Below the pieces are notes generated by a model. It ran no database searches. It was not told the DNA's origin and was given only the letters and a program-made list of their open reading frames with translations. Positions 6,514 through 15,347 of a DNA stretch of 38,720 nt are shown piece by piece. Numbering within the stretch: the first letter of the stretch is position 1; every line of letters begins with the position of its first letter. Both the position numbers and the translations under genes were made by a program. The DNA comes from Nitrospirales bacterium (lineage in GTDB: Bacteria > Nitrospirota > Nitrospiria > Nitrospirales > UBA8639): the NCBI GenBank assembly GCA_029261235.1, contig JAJDBS010000221.1:1-38720 (forward strand), read 5' to 3'.

Positions 6514-8220
6514 CTACAATGAGCTTGATTTTTGGCGGTGGCCGTAGAGGAGCGTGACGTTGATGCGGCGATTTTCGTAGGTGTTTTGAAAGTCGATGGT
6601 GTCGGTTTCGTGGAAGAGATTGGAATTGAAGATGACCGCTCGGTTTTGGCGATACGGAATCGTAATCGGTTTGGCTCCGCTCTGCTGAAGAAACTCCTGA
6701 ATCTTGTGTGTGTTTTTGTCGTTATTGTATTCCGCAAAGTCCCAATCATCTGGGGCTTCCTTATCCCAGACCACAAGACCCCCATTCTCTGCGTTGCGGT
6801 TGGCCGCATCTGGTGTAATCCAAAAATTCACATTTACTGCTGCGGCATCGGCATGCATGTTCAGTCCTCGCAAAGCACTATCATGTTTGAAGGCCCAGGC
6901 CTGGACCAATTGATGGTCTTGAAACATACGTGGAAACTTCTGTCGCAATTCTTCCGCGATTTGTAGGAGGAGAGGACAGGCAAAACCATTGGCCAAAAAG
7001 GTACCGATATATCCATTCTGATAATCGCGCTTCCAAATTGTCGACTCTAAGCAGAAGGCTCGTAATGCTCCTAACGCTTCTTGGGTGAGGAGGGTATCGA
7101 TAAACATGGCTTCGGGCTTGGTGGAGAAATATTGTGATTCAATTGTCGCCACGTCCAGGTCTGGATTGACGGCTTTCCCTGCAGTAGCATTTGTGGAACG
7201 AAGATACAGAAGGCGATGAAATGAAGGTGCGAGGGCCGTTCGTTCCTGTGGAGTGAGTCGCACGAAGATAGAATCTGACGTTTCCTCGTCGTGGCTTGCG
7301 CTCGTTGTGTTTAGGGTTTCGATATAGTCTTTAGGAAAACGTATCAAGGGAACATGGGCTGAAAGATAGGCCAGTTGTTCCGAATCGTGTTTGAGTCTCG
7401 CTTTCGTGACAAAGGCTGGAGCTATTCCTTCCCTGTGGTTGTAAGTGAGATCAGCCGAGCGTTGAAAGCAGGTAAGGGCTTCCGTCGTATGTTCTTGCCA
7501 GAGCAATACTAATCCTAAGTGGTAATGGGCATTGGCGTAGGTTGGTTTGAGGCTGAGTGCTTGCCGGAATGCATGAGTGGCTTCATCCAAGTTTCCTAGA
7601 TCTTTGAGTACGACCCCCATATTGTGATGGGCTTCAGCATGTTGGGGGGACAGATTGGTGGCCTGTTGATACTGTGCTAACGCTTGAGTTAAGTCGCCTT
7701 TTTCCTTATACACCACACCTAAATTATTCAGGAGGTCAGCCGATTGCGGTTTGAGCCTTCTCGCTTCTTCATAGGCTGCTATGGCCTTCTCCCACGTTCG
7801 CTGCCGTCGATAGGCATTTCCGACATTGCTCCAGGCTTCGATATATTGTGGCTTGAGCTTAATGGCTTCTTTATACGCTGAGATGGCCTCCTCCCACCGT
7901 TCTTCCTTTTCTAAGACCAAAGCTTTGTTAAAAAAATAATGAGGTTTGCCGGGGTCAAGAATAATGGCCTGTTGAATGAAATCGAAGGCAAGTCCATAGT
8001 GCCCCTGTTGGTATCCGAGAAGCCCTCGAAGGTGAAGCGAATCAGGATGTGCAGGGAATTGGCTCAGAATGCTATCGTAGCCAGCTTCTGCCTGTTGGAA
8101 ACGTTTCGCTTGATGATGTGCAACGGTTTCTTGAAAGAGGCGATGGGCTTCCTGGGAAAGATTCTGGGCCCTGAGAGTTGCTGAAGATTTTGTGGATTGT
8201 CGCTTTGGTGTGGGCTTCAT
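6514..8220 (-). CDS. TPR-repeat protein with C-terminal 2-oxoglutarate/Fe(II) oxygenase domain
   Basis: 568 residues. Residues about 25-265 are tandem tetratricopeptide repeats (for example AEAHHNMGVVLKDLGNLDEA and the next unit, ANAHYHLGLVLLWQEHTTEA), a protein-binding solenoid. The C-terminal 200 residues look like a 2OG-Fe(II) dioxygenase: H456 and D458 in NMHADAAAVNVNFW, H537 in NLFHETD, and R551/R552 in RRINVTLL as the likely 2-oxoglutarate ligand. The order and spacing fit a complete HxD...H...R site. The substrate is unknown. By analogy, TPR-linked oxygenases may hydroxylate proteins or modify sugars, but this is inference. Gene spacing on both sides suggests it is transcribed alone. 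The ATG at 8220 has only a weak ribosome binding site. Confidence 0.85.
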   Translation of the reverse strand: MKPTPKRQSTKSSATLRAQNLSQEAHRLFQETVAHHQAKRFQQAEAGYDSILSQFPAHPDSLHLRGLLGYQQGHYGLAFDFIQQAIILDPGKPHYFFNKALVLEKEERWEEAISAYKEAIKLKPQYIEAWSNVGNAYRRQRTWEKAIAAYEEARRLKPQSADLLNNLGVVYKEKGDLTQALAQYQQATNLSPQHAEAHHNMGVVLKDLGNLDEATHAFRQALSLKPTYANAHYHLGLVLLWQEHTTEALTCFQRSADLTYNHREGIAPAFVTKARLKHDSEQLAYLSAHVPLIRFPKDYIETLNTTSASHDEETSDSIFVRLTPQERTALAPSFHRLLYLRSTNATAGKAVNPDLDVATIESQYFSTKPEAMFIDTLLTQEALGALRAFCLESTIWKRDYQNGYIGTFLANGFACPLLLQIAEELRQKFPRMFQDHQLVQAWAFKHDSALRGLNMHADAAAVNVNFWITPDAANRNAENGGLVVWDKEAPDDWDFAEYNNDKNTHKIQEFLQQSGAKPITIPYRQNRAVIFNSNLFHETDTIDFQNTYENRRINVTLLYGHRQKSSSL

Positions 8221-8402
8221 TACGATTACGCTATTCCCCCATGAAGAATCATCCCAAACATGTTTGGAAAAGCCTATGTCGGACTCTAGACAAAAGTAAA
8301 GCCAAGAGTGCCCGCTCGTGTATGACGATGAGACCCAGGAAACTTGCTTAGCGTTTAAGCGGTGGCGAGTAAGAGGATTCCAGATAGATGGAGTGTTGCT
8401 CG

Positions 8403-9503
8403 TTAGTGGGATCCGGCTTGAGGGTCTAACTGATAGAGAGTGTCATTGAGGGCTTCTCGTAATGCATGCATGCCAGCATGGGTGGACGGGTTGGACCATG
8501 CTTGAACGTTCAGTGCATTGATCGGGTCAACTGCACCCTGATTACCTAATGACCCTAACCCTCGGACCGCGATGGTTTGCATGCGGGGGTCTGAGGATTG
8601 TAATTGCTGAACAAATGTCTCAAAAAGAACCGGAGTGGCGCTGTGTGTAGAGATTTCCCTGAGTGCTTGGAGGGACGCCATGTGTTGCTCCGAGTCTCCA
8701 GGAGTATCTAAAACCTCAACCAGGGTGGGAATGGCAACTTCCCCTTGATTGCCGAGAGCTTCAATAGCTGTCAAGGCAAGAGCGGGGTCATGCGTGGCTT
8801 TTTGGATCGTGGTGAGGACTTTCGGTGAGCTCAGGGGGCCGAGTAATTGAAGAATGAGGCGGCGATGGTCTAGCTGATCGCTTGCCTGTTGGAACAGGTT
8901 GATTAAGCGATCAGTCTGTCCCCATTCAGCAGCTAAATACAAAGGGAAGTTATCTATCGAGAGTTGAGCCTGCAGTTCCTGTAAGGCATACAACCCACTA
9001 TTGGTTGCGCCTGCTGCTTTGGCCGCTTTTCGGGCTTCTTCAAACACCGTCCGAACTTCCCAGCTCCAAAGAGCCGGTTTGCCCTGTTGTCGATAGGAAA
9101 TAAGGCAAGCAGGCCCTTGCCAAAGACGAGAACCTGAGGACATTGCATGGCCGCCTTTACGGTGTTTACCGGGCCCTGTCTTCGATTTTCGCTCTTCGCA
9201 TTTGACTCTCACCGTGATATCGTGGGGCATCTTGGCGTCAGCGACTGGGCTGAAACCTGCTTGTTCCAACCGTGTGCTGACAACGTGATGGATGCCAGTC
9301 GAATCCTGCAATCCTCTTTCGGTGAGAGCCAGGGTGGTAATGAGTACATGTTGGATCTCATTGAGGGGAACTTCCGGTGTTGTGTTCACCGCCGGTTGTG
9401 CGTTGGATAGAGTTATGGAAACACCCAAGAACCAGCATAGTCCCAGGATGATCGTGGCGTAAGGACACGATGGTAGAAAGTTATGTCTGAATCGTGACAG
9501 CAT
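8403..9503 (-). CDS. Exported HEAT-repeat protein
   Basis: 366 residues with an N-terminal signal (hydrophobic YATIILGLCWFLGVSITLS, then a likely cut after SNA or AQP). A mixed alpha/beta region follows (residues about 45-165). Residues 195-355 carry HEAT-like helical repeats such as PALALTAIEALGNQGEVAIP and, two units on, DPRMQTIAVRGLGSLGNQGA. Such solenoids bind proteins, so a periplasmic scaffold is plausible, but the partner is unknown. The ATG at 9503 is supported by AAGGAG about 8 bases upstream. It is divergent from the next gene with about 90 bp between them, so promoters for both lie there. Confidence 0.78.
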   Translation of the reverse strand: MLSRFRHNFLPSCPYATIILGLCWFLGVSITLSNAQPAVNTTPEVPLNEIQHVLITTLALTERGLQDSTGIHHVVSTRLEQAGFSPVADAKMPHDITVRVKCEERKSKTGPGKHRKGGHAMSSGSRLWQGPACLISYRQQGKPALWSWEVRTVFEEARKAAKAAGATNSGLYALQELQAQLSIDNFPLYLAAEWGQTDRLINLFQQASDQLDHRRLILQLLGPLSSPKVLTTIQKATHDPALALTAIEALGNQGEVAIPTLVEVLDTPGDSEQHMASLQALREISTHSATPVLFETFVQQLQSSDPRMQTIAVRGLGSLGNQGAVDPINALNVQAWSNPSTHAGMHALREALNDTLYQLDPQAGSH

Positions 9504-9593
9504 GAAATCGGCTCCTTTGAAAAATAGCCTGACATCATACCGAAGGTGGTTCTCGAAAAAAACCCATTGGGCAAATAAGGTGGCAGTGGTCTT

Positions 9594-10277
9594 ATGAGGG
9601 TGAATACAAGAGGCAAGGAGTGTGTTTGGAGGTTCGAATGGATATCCGGGTGTTCAATGGGTAACGTCGTTTGGCTTTGCAGTGTTCTGGTTTTGAGCAG
9701 TATTGGGCTTTGCCAAGCCGAAATTCTCAGCCAGATGAATGTTGAGAGCGATGAGATGGCGCCCTGGGAAACCTTTGTCACGCCGAATGGAACGGTCGGT
9801 GAGACCGGATGGCCGCTGGTGGAGCTGTTTGAAACGGCAGAGGAGGGTGAATCATCAAAGGCTCTCAAATTTAAAGTGGGGCAACGTCGACATGAGAAGG
9901 ATGGGCACCCTGAGCAAGGCGGAGGCATGGTCATACTGATCACGACCAAAGCAGGGACATTGAATCTTTCTGCCCATGTCGCCGTGACCTATCATTCTCC
10001 TAAAGATAGACAAAATTTGGCTGGAGGGCTGTTTGAGTGGATTGTGGATGATCAAGTCATCGCCAGTCACGATATAGGGCCAATCAAAAATGATGGCCTT
10101 CTCCGCCATCACTTTGATGTTCACTATACGGTTGCCGAGGGTCTTCATCGCATTCGCTTAGGTATTATCCGCCCGTTTACGAGCATTCCAGGACAACATG
10201 CCCCTTTTCAATATGTTGATAATCTAGTCGTTCGCCTCACTCCTCATCCGGTATCCCCTTCTTTTTTTCAGCAATAG
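9594..10277 (+). CDS. Exported beta-rich protein of unknown function
   Basis: 227 residues from ATG 9594, or 206 from ATG 9657. The latter places a clean signal peptide at the N-terminus (MGNVVWLCSVLVLSSIGLCQ). The upstream ATG has AAGGTGG about 12 bases before it, so the start is undecided. The mature part alternates short strands (GTLNLSAHVAVTYHSP, GGLFEWIVDDQVIASHDIGP, RIRLGIIRPF), suggesting a jelly-roll or carbohydrate-binding-like beta sandwich. This fold guess is weak. It lies 88 bp before the STAS-PilZ pair in the same direction. Confidence 0.65.
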   Translation: MRVNTRGKECVWRFEWISGCSMGNVVWLCSVLVLSSIGLCQAEILSQMNVESDEMAPWETFVTPNGTVGETGWPLVELFETAEEGESSKALKFKVGQRRHEKDGHPEQGGGMVILITTKAGTLNLSAHVAVTYHSPKDRQNLAGGLFEWIVDDQVIASHDIGPIKNDGLLRHHFDVHYTVAEGLHRIRLGIIRPFTSIPGQHAPFQYVDNLVVRLTPHPVSPSFFQQ

Positions 10278-10365
10278 TGACTAACTCTCGGGTTTCTTTG
10301 TGTTAAGAGTTCTTCTTTCTCAGCCGATACACAGAGTAGGTGATGTATTCGTAGGGGAGGACTTT

Positions 10366-10731
10366 ATGAGCGTGTCAGAGCGCAGCTTAAGTGAATATAC
10401 GGTCGTTGAAACATTTGTGGGGCGCTTTGATCAACATGCACGTCAGGATTTCAAGTGGCGCATCGATCATGCGATTACCCAAGGGTATCGGTTTGTTGTA
10501 CTCAATATGGTGGCCGTGTCGTTCATCGATAGCGCGGCATTGGGCTGGTTGGTCCTGGCGCAACGCCGCTTCCAACGAATTGGCGGGAAAATGGGTATCA
10601 TCGCCCCACTCGGATTTGTCCGAGATGTCTTAGAACTCACAGAAATTAATGAATGGATTCCAATTTTTAACAGTGAAGATGAAGCGTGGAAGGCATTTGA
10701 ATCGCCGGAAACGGTTTCGTTGAATACCTAG
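10366..10731 (+). CDS. STAS-domain protein (anti-sigma factor antagonist type)
   Basis: 121 residues, almost entirely one STAS domain. The conserved loop reads VSFIDSAALGWLVLAQ, where the Ser after Asp matches the residue phosphorylated by partner kinases in SpoIIAA/RsbV proteins. The ATG at 10366 is chosen for the strong AGGGGAGGA about 6 bases upstream; an earlier TTG at 10300 lacks one. It would act in a partner-switching pathway, but no RsbW-like kinase or PP2C phosphatase is nearby. The stop is followed after 2 bases by the PilZ gene, so they are co-transcribed and probably linked in function. Confidence 0.85.
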   Translation: MSVSERSLSEYTVVETFVGRFDQHARQDFKWRIDHAITQGYRFVVLNMVAVSFIDSAALGWLVLAQRRFQRIGGKMGIIAPLGFVRDVLELTEINEWIPIFNSEDEAWKAFESPETVSLNT

Positions 10732-10733
10732 CT

Positions 10734-11150
10734 ATGGGAAAAACTGCTCTTCTCGAGACTGATTCTCGCCGCCCTAACGCTGTGGCGCAAAAAGAGCGGC
10801 GGGTTGTTCGGCGGATGTCGGTCAAGCCGCAACAAGTCCTGCCAGTTGTGATTCGGTGTGGGCAGGGCACTGTGTGCAAAGGCCGTGTTTTGAATTTAAG
10901 CGCGCAGGGGATGCTTGTTGAGTTTTCAAGAGAGGAAGTCCCTCCCGTGCAGGTTGATGCTAAAGTGTCTGTTAAGCTGAACTATCTAGGCGATAGCATT
11001 TGGTTGCCCGGTCTGGTCCGACATAAAATTGGCAAGAAAATGGGCTTCTGTTTTCCTCAACTCACAGATCAACCAAAGCGACATGAAAAACACCCACTCA
11101 CCGTCGTTTTCCATTCCCTCTCCCGTGCCGTCATTTACTCGAAACCTTAA
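10734..11150 (+). CDS. PilZ-domain protein (probable c-di-GMP receptor)
   Basis: 138 residues with a PilZ-type beta barrel: the arginine-rich RRVVRRMSV before the domain, and NLSAQGM matching the D/NxSxxG nucleotide-binding motif. The RxxxR element is approximate but present (ERRVVRR). No other domain is visible. The C-terminal tail after KMGFCF is basic and probably flexible. It starts 2 bases after the STAS gene without its own clear ribosome binding site, which suggests translational coupling. The pairing connects a phospho-switch protein with c-di-GMP sensing; the output is unknown. Confidence 0.82.
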   Translation: MGKTALLETDSRRPNAVAQKERRVVRRMSVKPQQVLPVVIRCGQGTVCKGRVLNLSAQGMLVEFSREEVPPVQVDAKVSVKLNYLGDSIWLPGLVRHKIGKKMGFCFPQLTDQPKRHEKHPLTVVFHSLSRAVIYSKP

Positions 11151-11226
11151 ACTTAACTGCACTGAATCAAAAAGACACTGTGTTTCTTAGAGGAATACGA
11201 GTGTGAGCAGGCAATATTGTGATTGG

Positions 11227-11847
11227 TCAGGTCGTTGAAGGAGGTTGCCTCTTCGGTCTGGTGACGGCGGTGAGGCGTCTGCGGATAGCTTTAGGTTTAA
11301 CTTTGAGTGGTTCTTGGAGAGTGAGGGTACATTCCATTCTGGGGCGTGCCGCATCTGCATTCTTGTACATGTGAATTTCAGTGATGCGATTGTCATTGAG
11401 ACTGATGGCTTGGCAGATGGCATCCTGTGCGATTTTGAGTCCTCCATCTAAATCCCGTCGCAATGCAGTCTTAAAATAAAACCGAATTGAGAGACTCAGC
11501 ATATGGTTGCCCAGGCCTTCAAAAAAATCAGCCCGGTATGGAGATACATGCAAAATGGCCGAAAGATGTTTACCAACGGCAATTTTATAGTGCCGACCGG
11601 TTGCTGAGAGAACGCGGCGGCCGTTCACCGTGGCATATTGATGGTTGATGCTGGGAGGTAAGGGTAAGACGAGGAAGAGTTCGCGCGCCTCAAGGGAGTC
11701 GCCGCCAAGATTTGTCCAACCCTGATTGCTCGCTCGTATCTTGGATTGTTGAACTGAACGGGAGACGAGGACTAAGCCACCTTTCCCTTTGGTCTCTTGG
11801 AGCTGGGGAAGTGTACGGATTCGAATGGGTCTCAATGGCCGCCTCAA
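11227..11847 (-). CDS. RusA-family Holliday junction resolvase-like nuclease
   Basis: 206 residues from a TTG at 11847. The RusA domain starts near residue 57 (LFLVLPLPPSINHQYATVNG). It holds the acidic metal site RRDLDGGLKIAQDAI, where DLD, Lys and the later Asp match the RusA catalytic set, followed by LNDNRITEIHMYK. RusA resolves Holliday junctions and is usually prophage-derived. The 56-residue basic N-terminal extension is unusual for the family. No ATG precedes the domain, only TTGs. The frame is the same as mraZ upstream, separated by one TAA and 18 sense codons, so the start is uncertain and readthrough or reinitiation is possible. Confidence 0.8.
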   Translation of the reverse strand: MRRPLRPIRIRTLPQLQETKGKGGLVLVSRSVQQSKIRASNQGWTNLGGDSLEARELFLVLPLPPSINHQYATVNGRRVLSATGRHYKIAVGKHLSAILHVSPYRADFFEGLGNHMLSLSIRFYFKTALRRDLDGGLKIAQDAICQAISLNDNRITEIHMYKNADAARPRMECTLTLQEPLKVKPKAIRRRLTAVTRPKRQPPSTT

Positions 11848-11901
11848 TTCACTGTGAAAACGATACTCGGTGAGAGCTGAAGAACGTGGAGTGCGCGTCG
11901 T

Positions 11902-12348
11902 TTACAGAATGCCTTGAATCTTCCCTAAATTTTGCTCATAGGTCTCTTCGTTCTTCCGAGCATACAGACGCCATTCTGAGGGGTTCCACACTTCCAGTCG
12001 ATGAAACATGCCTACGATGACGACTTCTTGTTCGTCATCGACGGGGATGAGTTTGCGCAATCGGCTAGGAATGAGAATGCGGCCAGCGCGGTCCATTTCT
12101 GAAGGGGTGACTTCGGACACCATGTGATACATGAAGAGTCGGCGTTGGTCTTCATCGAGTGTATCTTTGGCTTGTTGGAGTCGGTTGTCCCATTCGGGTT
12201 TCGTGTAAGCCAAGACGGGCATATCTTGGCTTTTCAAAAACATGAGACTATTTCCATTCGCTTCGATGTCTTCCCGAATATGGGTGGGGACAACGAAGCG
12301 CCCTTTTTCATCAATCTTGCAGTAATATTGTCCGGCAAACATGCTCAT
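11902..12348 (-). CDS. mraZ: MraZ, transcriptional regulator
   Basis: 148 residues, full length for MraZ, with the two AbrB-like half-domains and both DxxxR signatures: KIDEKGRFVVP and MDRAGRILIP. MraZ forms rings that bind repeated boxes upstream of its own gene and normally heads the division and cell wall (dcw) cluster before rsmH. Here rsmH and the mur/fts genes are missing and a RusA-type nuclease follows instead, so this is a displaced or second MraZ. I did not find convincing tandem TGGGN boxes in its upstream region. Confidence 0.93.
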   Translation of the reverse strand: MSMFAGQYYCKIDEKGRFVVPTHIREDIEANGNSLMFLKSQDMPVLAYTKPEWDNRLQQAKDTLDEDQRRLFMYHMVSEVTPSEMDRAGRILIPSRLRKLIPVDDEQEVVIVGMFHRLEVWNPSEWRLYARKNEETYEQNLGKIQGIL

Positions 12349-12396
12349 GGTGAGTCGCGAAACTTCTCAAGGGTAGTGTGTGAAAATATTGAGTGT

Positions 12397-12424
12397 AGCT
12401 TACCCAAACTTAGAGAAAAGTCAA
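12397..12424 (-). promoter_or_regulatory. Possible mraZ promoter
   Basis: On the minus strand TTGACT (12424-12419) is followed after 16 bases by TAAGCT (12402-12397), about 50 bases before the mraZ ATG. The -35 box is good and the -10 box is weak. Confidence 0.35.
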
Positions 12425-13382
12425 GACATGTGGTCTGCATTGGGTGTTCCATTCCAAAGGGACACTGTCTGTAGTATGTGGGGAGATGTTGCGTGAAATT
12501 TTATGAAAATGAATGAAACGGCCTGTCATGTTGTTTCTTCTGCTACACCGCGTTCAATCCAGGTCTGGCAGCCTCATGCTGTCTTCTTGTGGCCCGCCAT
12601 TTCCCATTGATTCCATGGCTTCGTCGGTGGCTTCTCCTCAATCTTCTCCCATTTTCTTGCCCATTTTTATTTATAAATTTCTCTAGCCTTTTTCTTTCCG
12701 CACCATCCCAGTCATCTCTCTGGAAATCGTATCTCATCTGATGGAGCTTGCCATTGTCCTAGGAAATGGATAGCGAAGTTAATCAGCAAGAAGCGAAGGT
12801 TTGATCATCAAGGGAATCTAAAATTTAATTAATCCCCCAAGACCTCCCGTCGTTTACCTCTTCACAAAGAATAGATATTTAGCCAGTCGATTGGCCTGAT
12901 CTTCTTGTATTTCGTACTAAGGTCAATATTTCTTTCGTGAGACCAATAAATAGATTTCCAATAAGTCTCGTCATTCCCTCAGAGTGGAATCTTCAATGTC
13001 TATAATAAGGTAATGATTCGGTGTAGGTTGATGGTTTTTCTGAGGATATTCCCATTTCAAAGGTGTATGAAGGACATCTACCTCGACAAAGGTTTTGCTT
13101 CAGAACCGATCAGCATGAATGTGAGGAACTGTTGATAGGAGCGAAATGAAAGGTTGCCCCAAGATTTCAACGCTGTGCTGTTCGTGATTTTCGTCTAGTC
13201 TGGGATGAGATGGAGATAAGGGAATGTAACGATTTCAAAGGAACATACACAGGTGGACAAACGAACAAGTACAAGCAGCGAGTTTCGAAGACAGTAGAGC
13301 GTGCTCAGCGATTATACTGGATAATATGAAGACTGTTCTTCAGAGGAAATCGATCAAAATCAGTCAAGATAAGAAAGTTGGA
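12425..13382. other. Long intergenic region (about 960 bp) with no supported gene
   Basis: Short frames occur on both strands (for example minus 12543-12737), but they lack ribosome binding sites and recognisable motifs. The stretch from about 12740 to 13050 is AT-rich. It could hold decayed genes or an unrecognised RNA. Confidence 0.4.
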
Positions 13383-15140
13383 CTAGGAGGCGGAAGCGGC
13401 GCTGGATTTCTGATTTCGTTTGAGTTGGGAAACTGGGATGTGAGTTGAGAAGACTTGCATCAATTCTAAATCTTCATCGTCCTGTTCTAAGACAGGGGTT
13501 AATGCGAGGTCGGTGTACGTAGCTTTATCGGGATCGGATTTAACACGCTTGAGTATTCTTTGAAATCGCCAGACCAGCATTCCCCATTTCAATCCGGTCG
13601 TGAGTACTTCAATGACTCGTTTTGGATAAAACCATAGCGGGTTTTCTTTTGAATATGTCGGCCTGCGTAATGTTCGTATTTTTCGGCGAAAGATGCCGCC
13701 TTCGAGAGGGTGAACTCCTTCAATGATGGTGCAGCCGTAAAACCATGTGAGAAGCGAAGTGACTTTGTTAATGTTTTGTCCTTTGGCTGCTGCTCGACGG
13801 ATCACCGTTTCCACATGTTCTGGTGTGTAGTATTGCTTCCACGCCGATCGGTAGACTTGTTGCCAGTCTTCTTTTGACATGGATGGATGATTCACCGTGA
13901 CGTGCTCTAAGTCATAGGAATTCATATCAGGTTCCATCCATGCTCCTTGTTGGTGAAGCACTTTGTGATCTTCAGACCCAGGCAGCGGGGTTAAAAAGAA
14001 AAATTCTAAACAGTCTAACGGCAATTCCTTTTTAATAATTTCGATGTCACGAGCAATCGTTTCGGGTGTGTCAGCGGGGAACCCGAGAATGTAGCCAGCT
14101 ACCGTTGTGCAGCCATGCTCTTTCCACATTTGGGCCATTTTCCGATATTCCCAAATTTTATTTTGACGCTTCTTTGCGCCGATCAAGGAATCAGGATTGA
14201 TATTTTCTAAGCCAATGAAGACATTGCGACAGCCAGCTCGTGCACATTTTTCGATAAATCGAGGAATTTTATGCGAAAGTGTATCCACTTGAATCGTAAA
14301 GGAGATGGGTAGTTGTTCGTCTTCACGCATGGTGATGAAGCGGTCTAAAATAGCTTCCCACTCTTTATTGCGGGCAAAGTCGTCGTCAGTAATAAAAAAT
14401 CGGCGGATCCCTTGTGCCAGATTAGAACGAATAAGGGCTTCAATATCCTCGGCTGATCGCCAACGAGATTTCCGGCCTTGTACATTGATGATTGTGCAAA
14501 AGCTACATTGGAATGGGCACCCACGTCCGGCGTCAAAGCTCGAGAGTCGGCGAAGCGTGTTCTTAATAATGTGAGCAGGAAGAAAGGGCGAAGGGGCTTC
14601 ATGGAGATCAGGAAGTTGGTCCATGACGTTATAGAGTGGCTTGAGTCGATGGTGGTAGGCGTCTTGGAGTAGGACATCAAGATGTTCCTCTGCTTCTCCA
14701 GCAAACAGGGTGATCCCTTTGTCCATGGCTTGTTGTATGTCAGGTGGTGGAGCAGGCAGCATGGCCAAACAGCCACTAACATGAAACCCTCCTATGACCA
14801 CGGGGATATCAGCCTTTAAAAAGTGATCAGCAAGATCCACCGCATGGGGAAATTGGTTAGTTTGCACACCAACTAATCCGACCAGCCCATTCCCTGCTTC
14901 CTGAATGGTCTGAATGATGGTCTTGACTGGCAGCACGGTGTTGGTTTCATCGTATGCTTCAACAACGAGCTCGACATTATTTCCAAGCACACGACGGTTG
15001 GCGCAATCAAGGACCAAGCCATAGAGGGCTGCTAGAGTATTGGAAGGAATAGATGACCGAAGCCATTGAATGACATAACCGTCGTCATCATAGTGAGAAG
15101 GCTTAATGAGGACGAGTTGAAATTTTTTGGGTGTATTCAT
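13383..15140 (-). CDS. B12-binding-type radical SAM protein
   Basis: 585 residues. Residues 1-165 form a Rossmann-like region of the cobalamin-binding type (DIPVVIGGFHVS then GITLFAGEAEEHL). The canonical DxHxxG cobalamin motif is not obvious, so B12 use is uncertain. The radical SAM core has CxxxCxxC at C208, C212 and C215 (GRGCPFQCSFC), then TDDDFARNKEW, FIGLENINPDSL and GYILGFPADTPETIARDI, typical of the BchE/P-methylase-like class. The C-terminal 150 residues are basic and helical. Substrates in this class include hopanoids, lipids and porphyrins; none can be chosen here. Neighbours (MscS, PPK2) are co-directional but spaced and unrelated. Confidence 0.85.
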   Translation of the reverse strand: MNTPKKFQLVLIKPSHYDDDGYVIQWLRSSIPSNTLAALYGLVLDCANRRVLGNNVELVVEAYDETNTVLPVKTIIQTIQEAGNGLVGLVGVQTNQFPHAVDLADHFLKADIPVVIGGFHVSGCLAMLPAPPPDIQQAMDKGITLFAGEAEEHLDVLLQDAYHHRLKPLYNVMDQLPDLHEAPSPFLPAHIIKNTLRRLSSFDAGRGCPFQCSFCTIINVQGRKSRWRSAEDIEALIRSNLAQGIRRFFITDDDFARNKEWEAILDRFITMREDEQLPISFTIQVDTLSHKIPRFIEKCARAGCRNVFIGLENINPDSLIGAKKRQNKIWEYRKMAQMWKEHGCTTVAGYILGFPADTPETIARDIEIIKKELPLDCLEFFFLTPLPGSEDHKVLHQQGAWMEPDMNSYDLEHVTVNHPSMSKEDWQQVYRSAWKQYYTPEHVETVIRRAAAKGQNINKVTSLLTWFYGCTIIEGVHPLEGGIFRRKIRTLRRPTYSKENPLWFYPKRVIEVLTTGLKWGMLVWRFQRILKRVKSDPDKATYTDLALTPVLEQDDEDLELMQVFSTHIPVSQLKRNQKSSAASAS

Positions 15141-15347
15141 AAGAGGTGAGGTCTGACGAACGGTGCAATGAAATGATGATATGCGTGTGCCGTATTGCGC
15201 ATGGAGACTTTATCGTAGGGTAGAACCATTAAAGGGTCAATAGTGATAGATACATTGCCCCTCTCGAGCAGTCCCCTGTTATCTTTGCATACATCTCCTA
15301 GGTGTTGCTCATGATATTCTGAGGAGTGGAAGCCTATTCGTATTGTC

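Noticed and set aside
12543..12737. 64-aa minus-strand frame upstream of mraZ
   Set aside because: Highly basic and low in hydrophobic residues, with no ribosome binding site; another frame there is no better.
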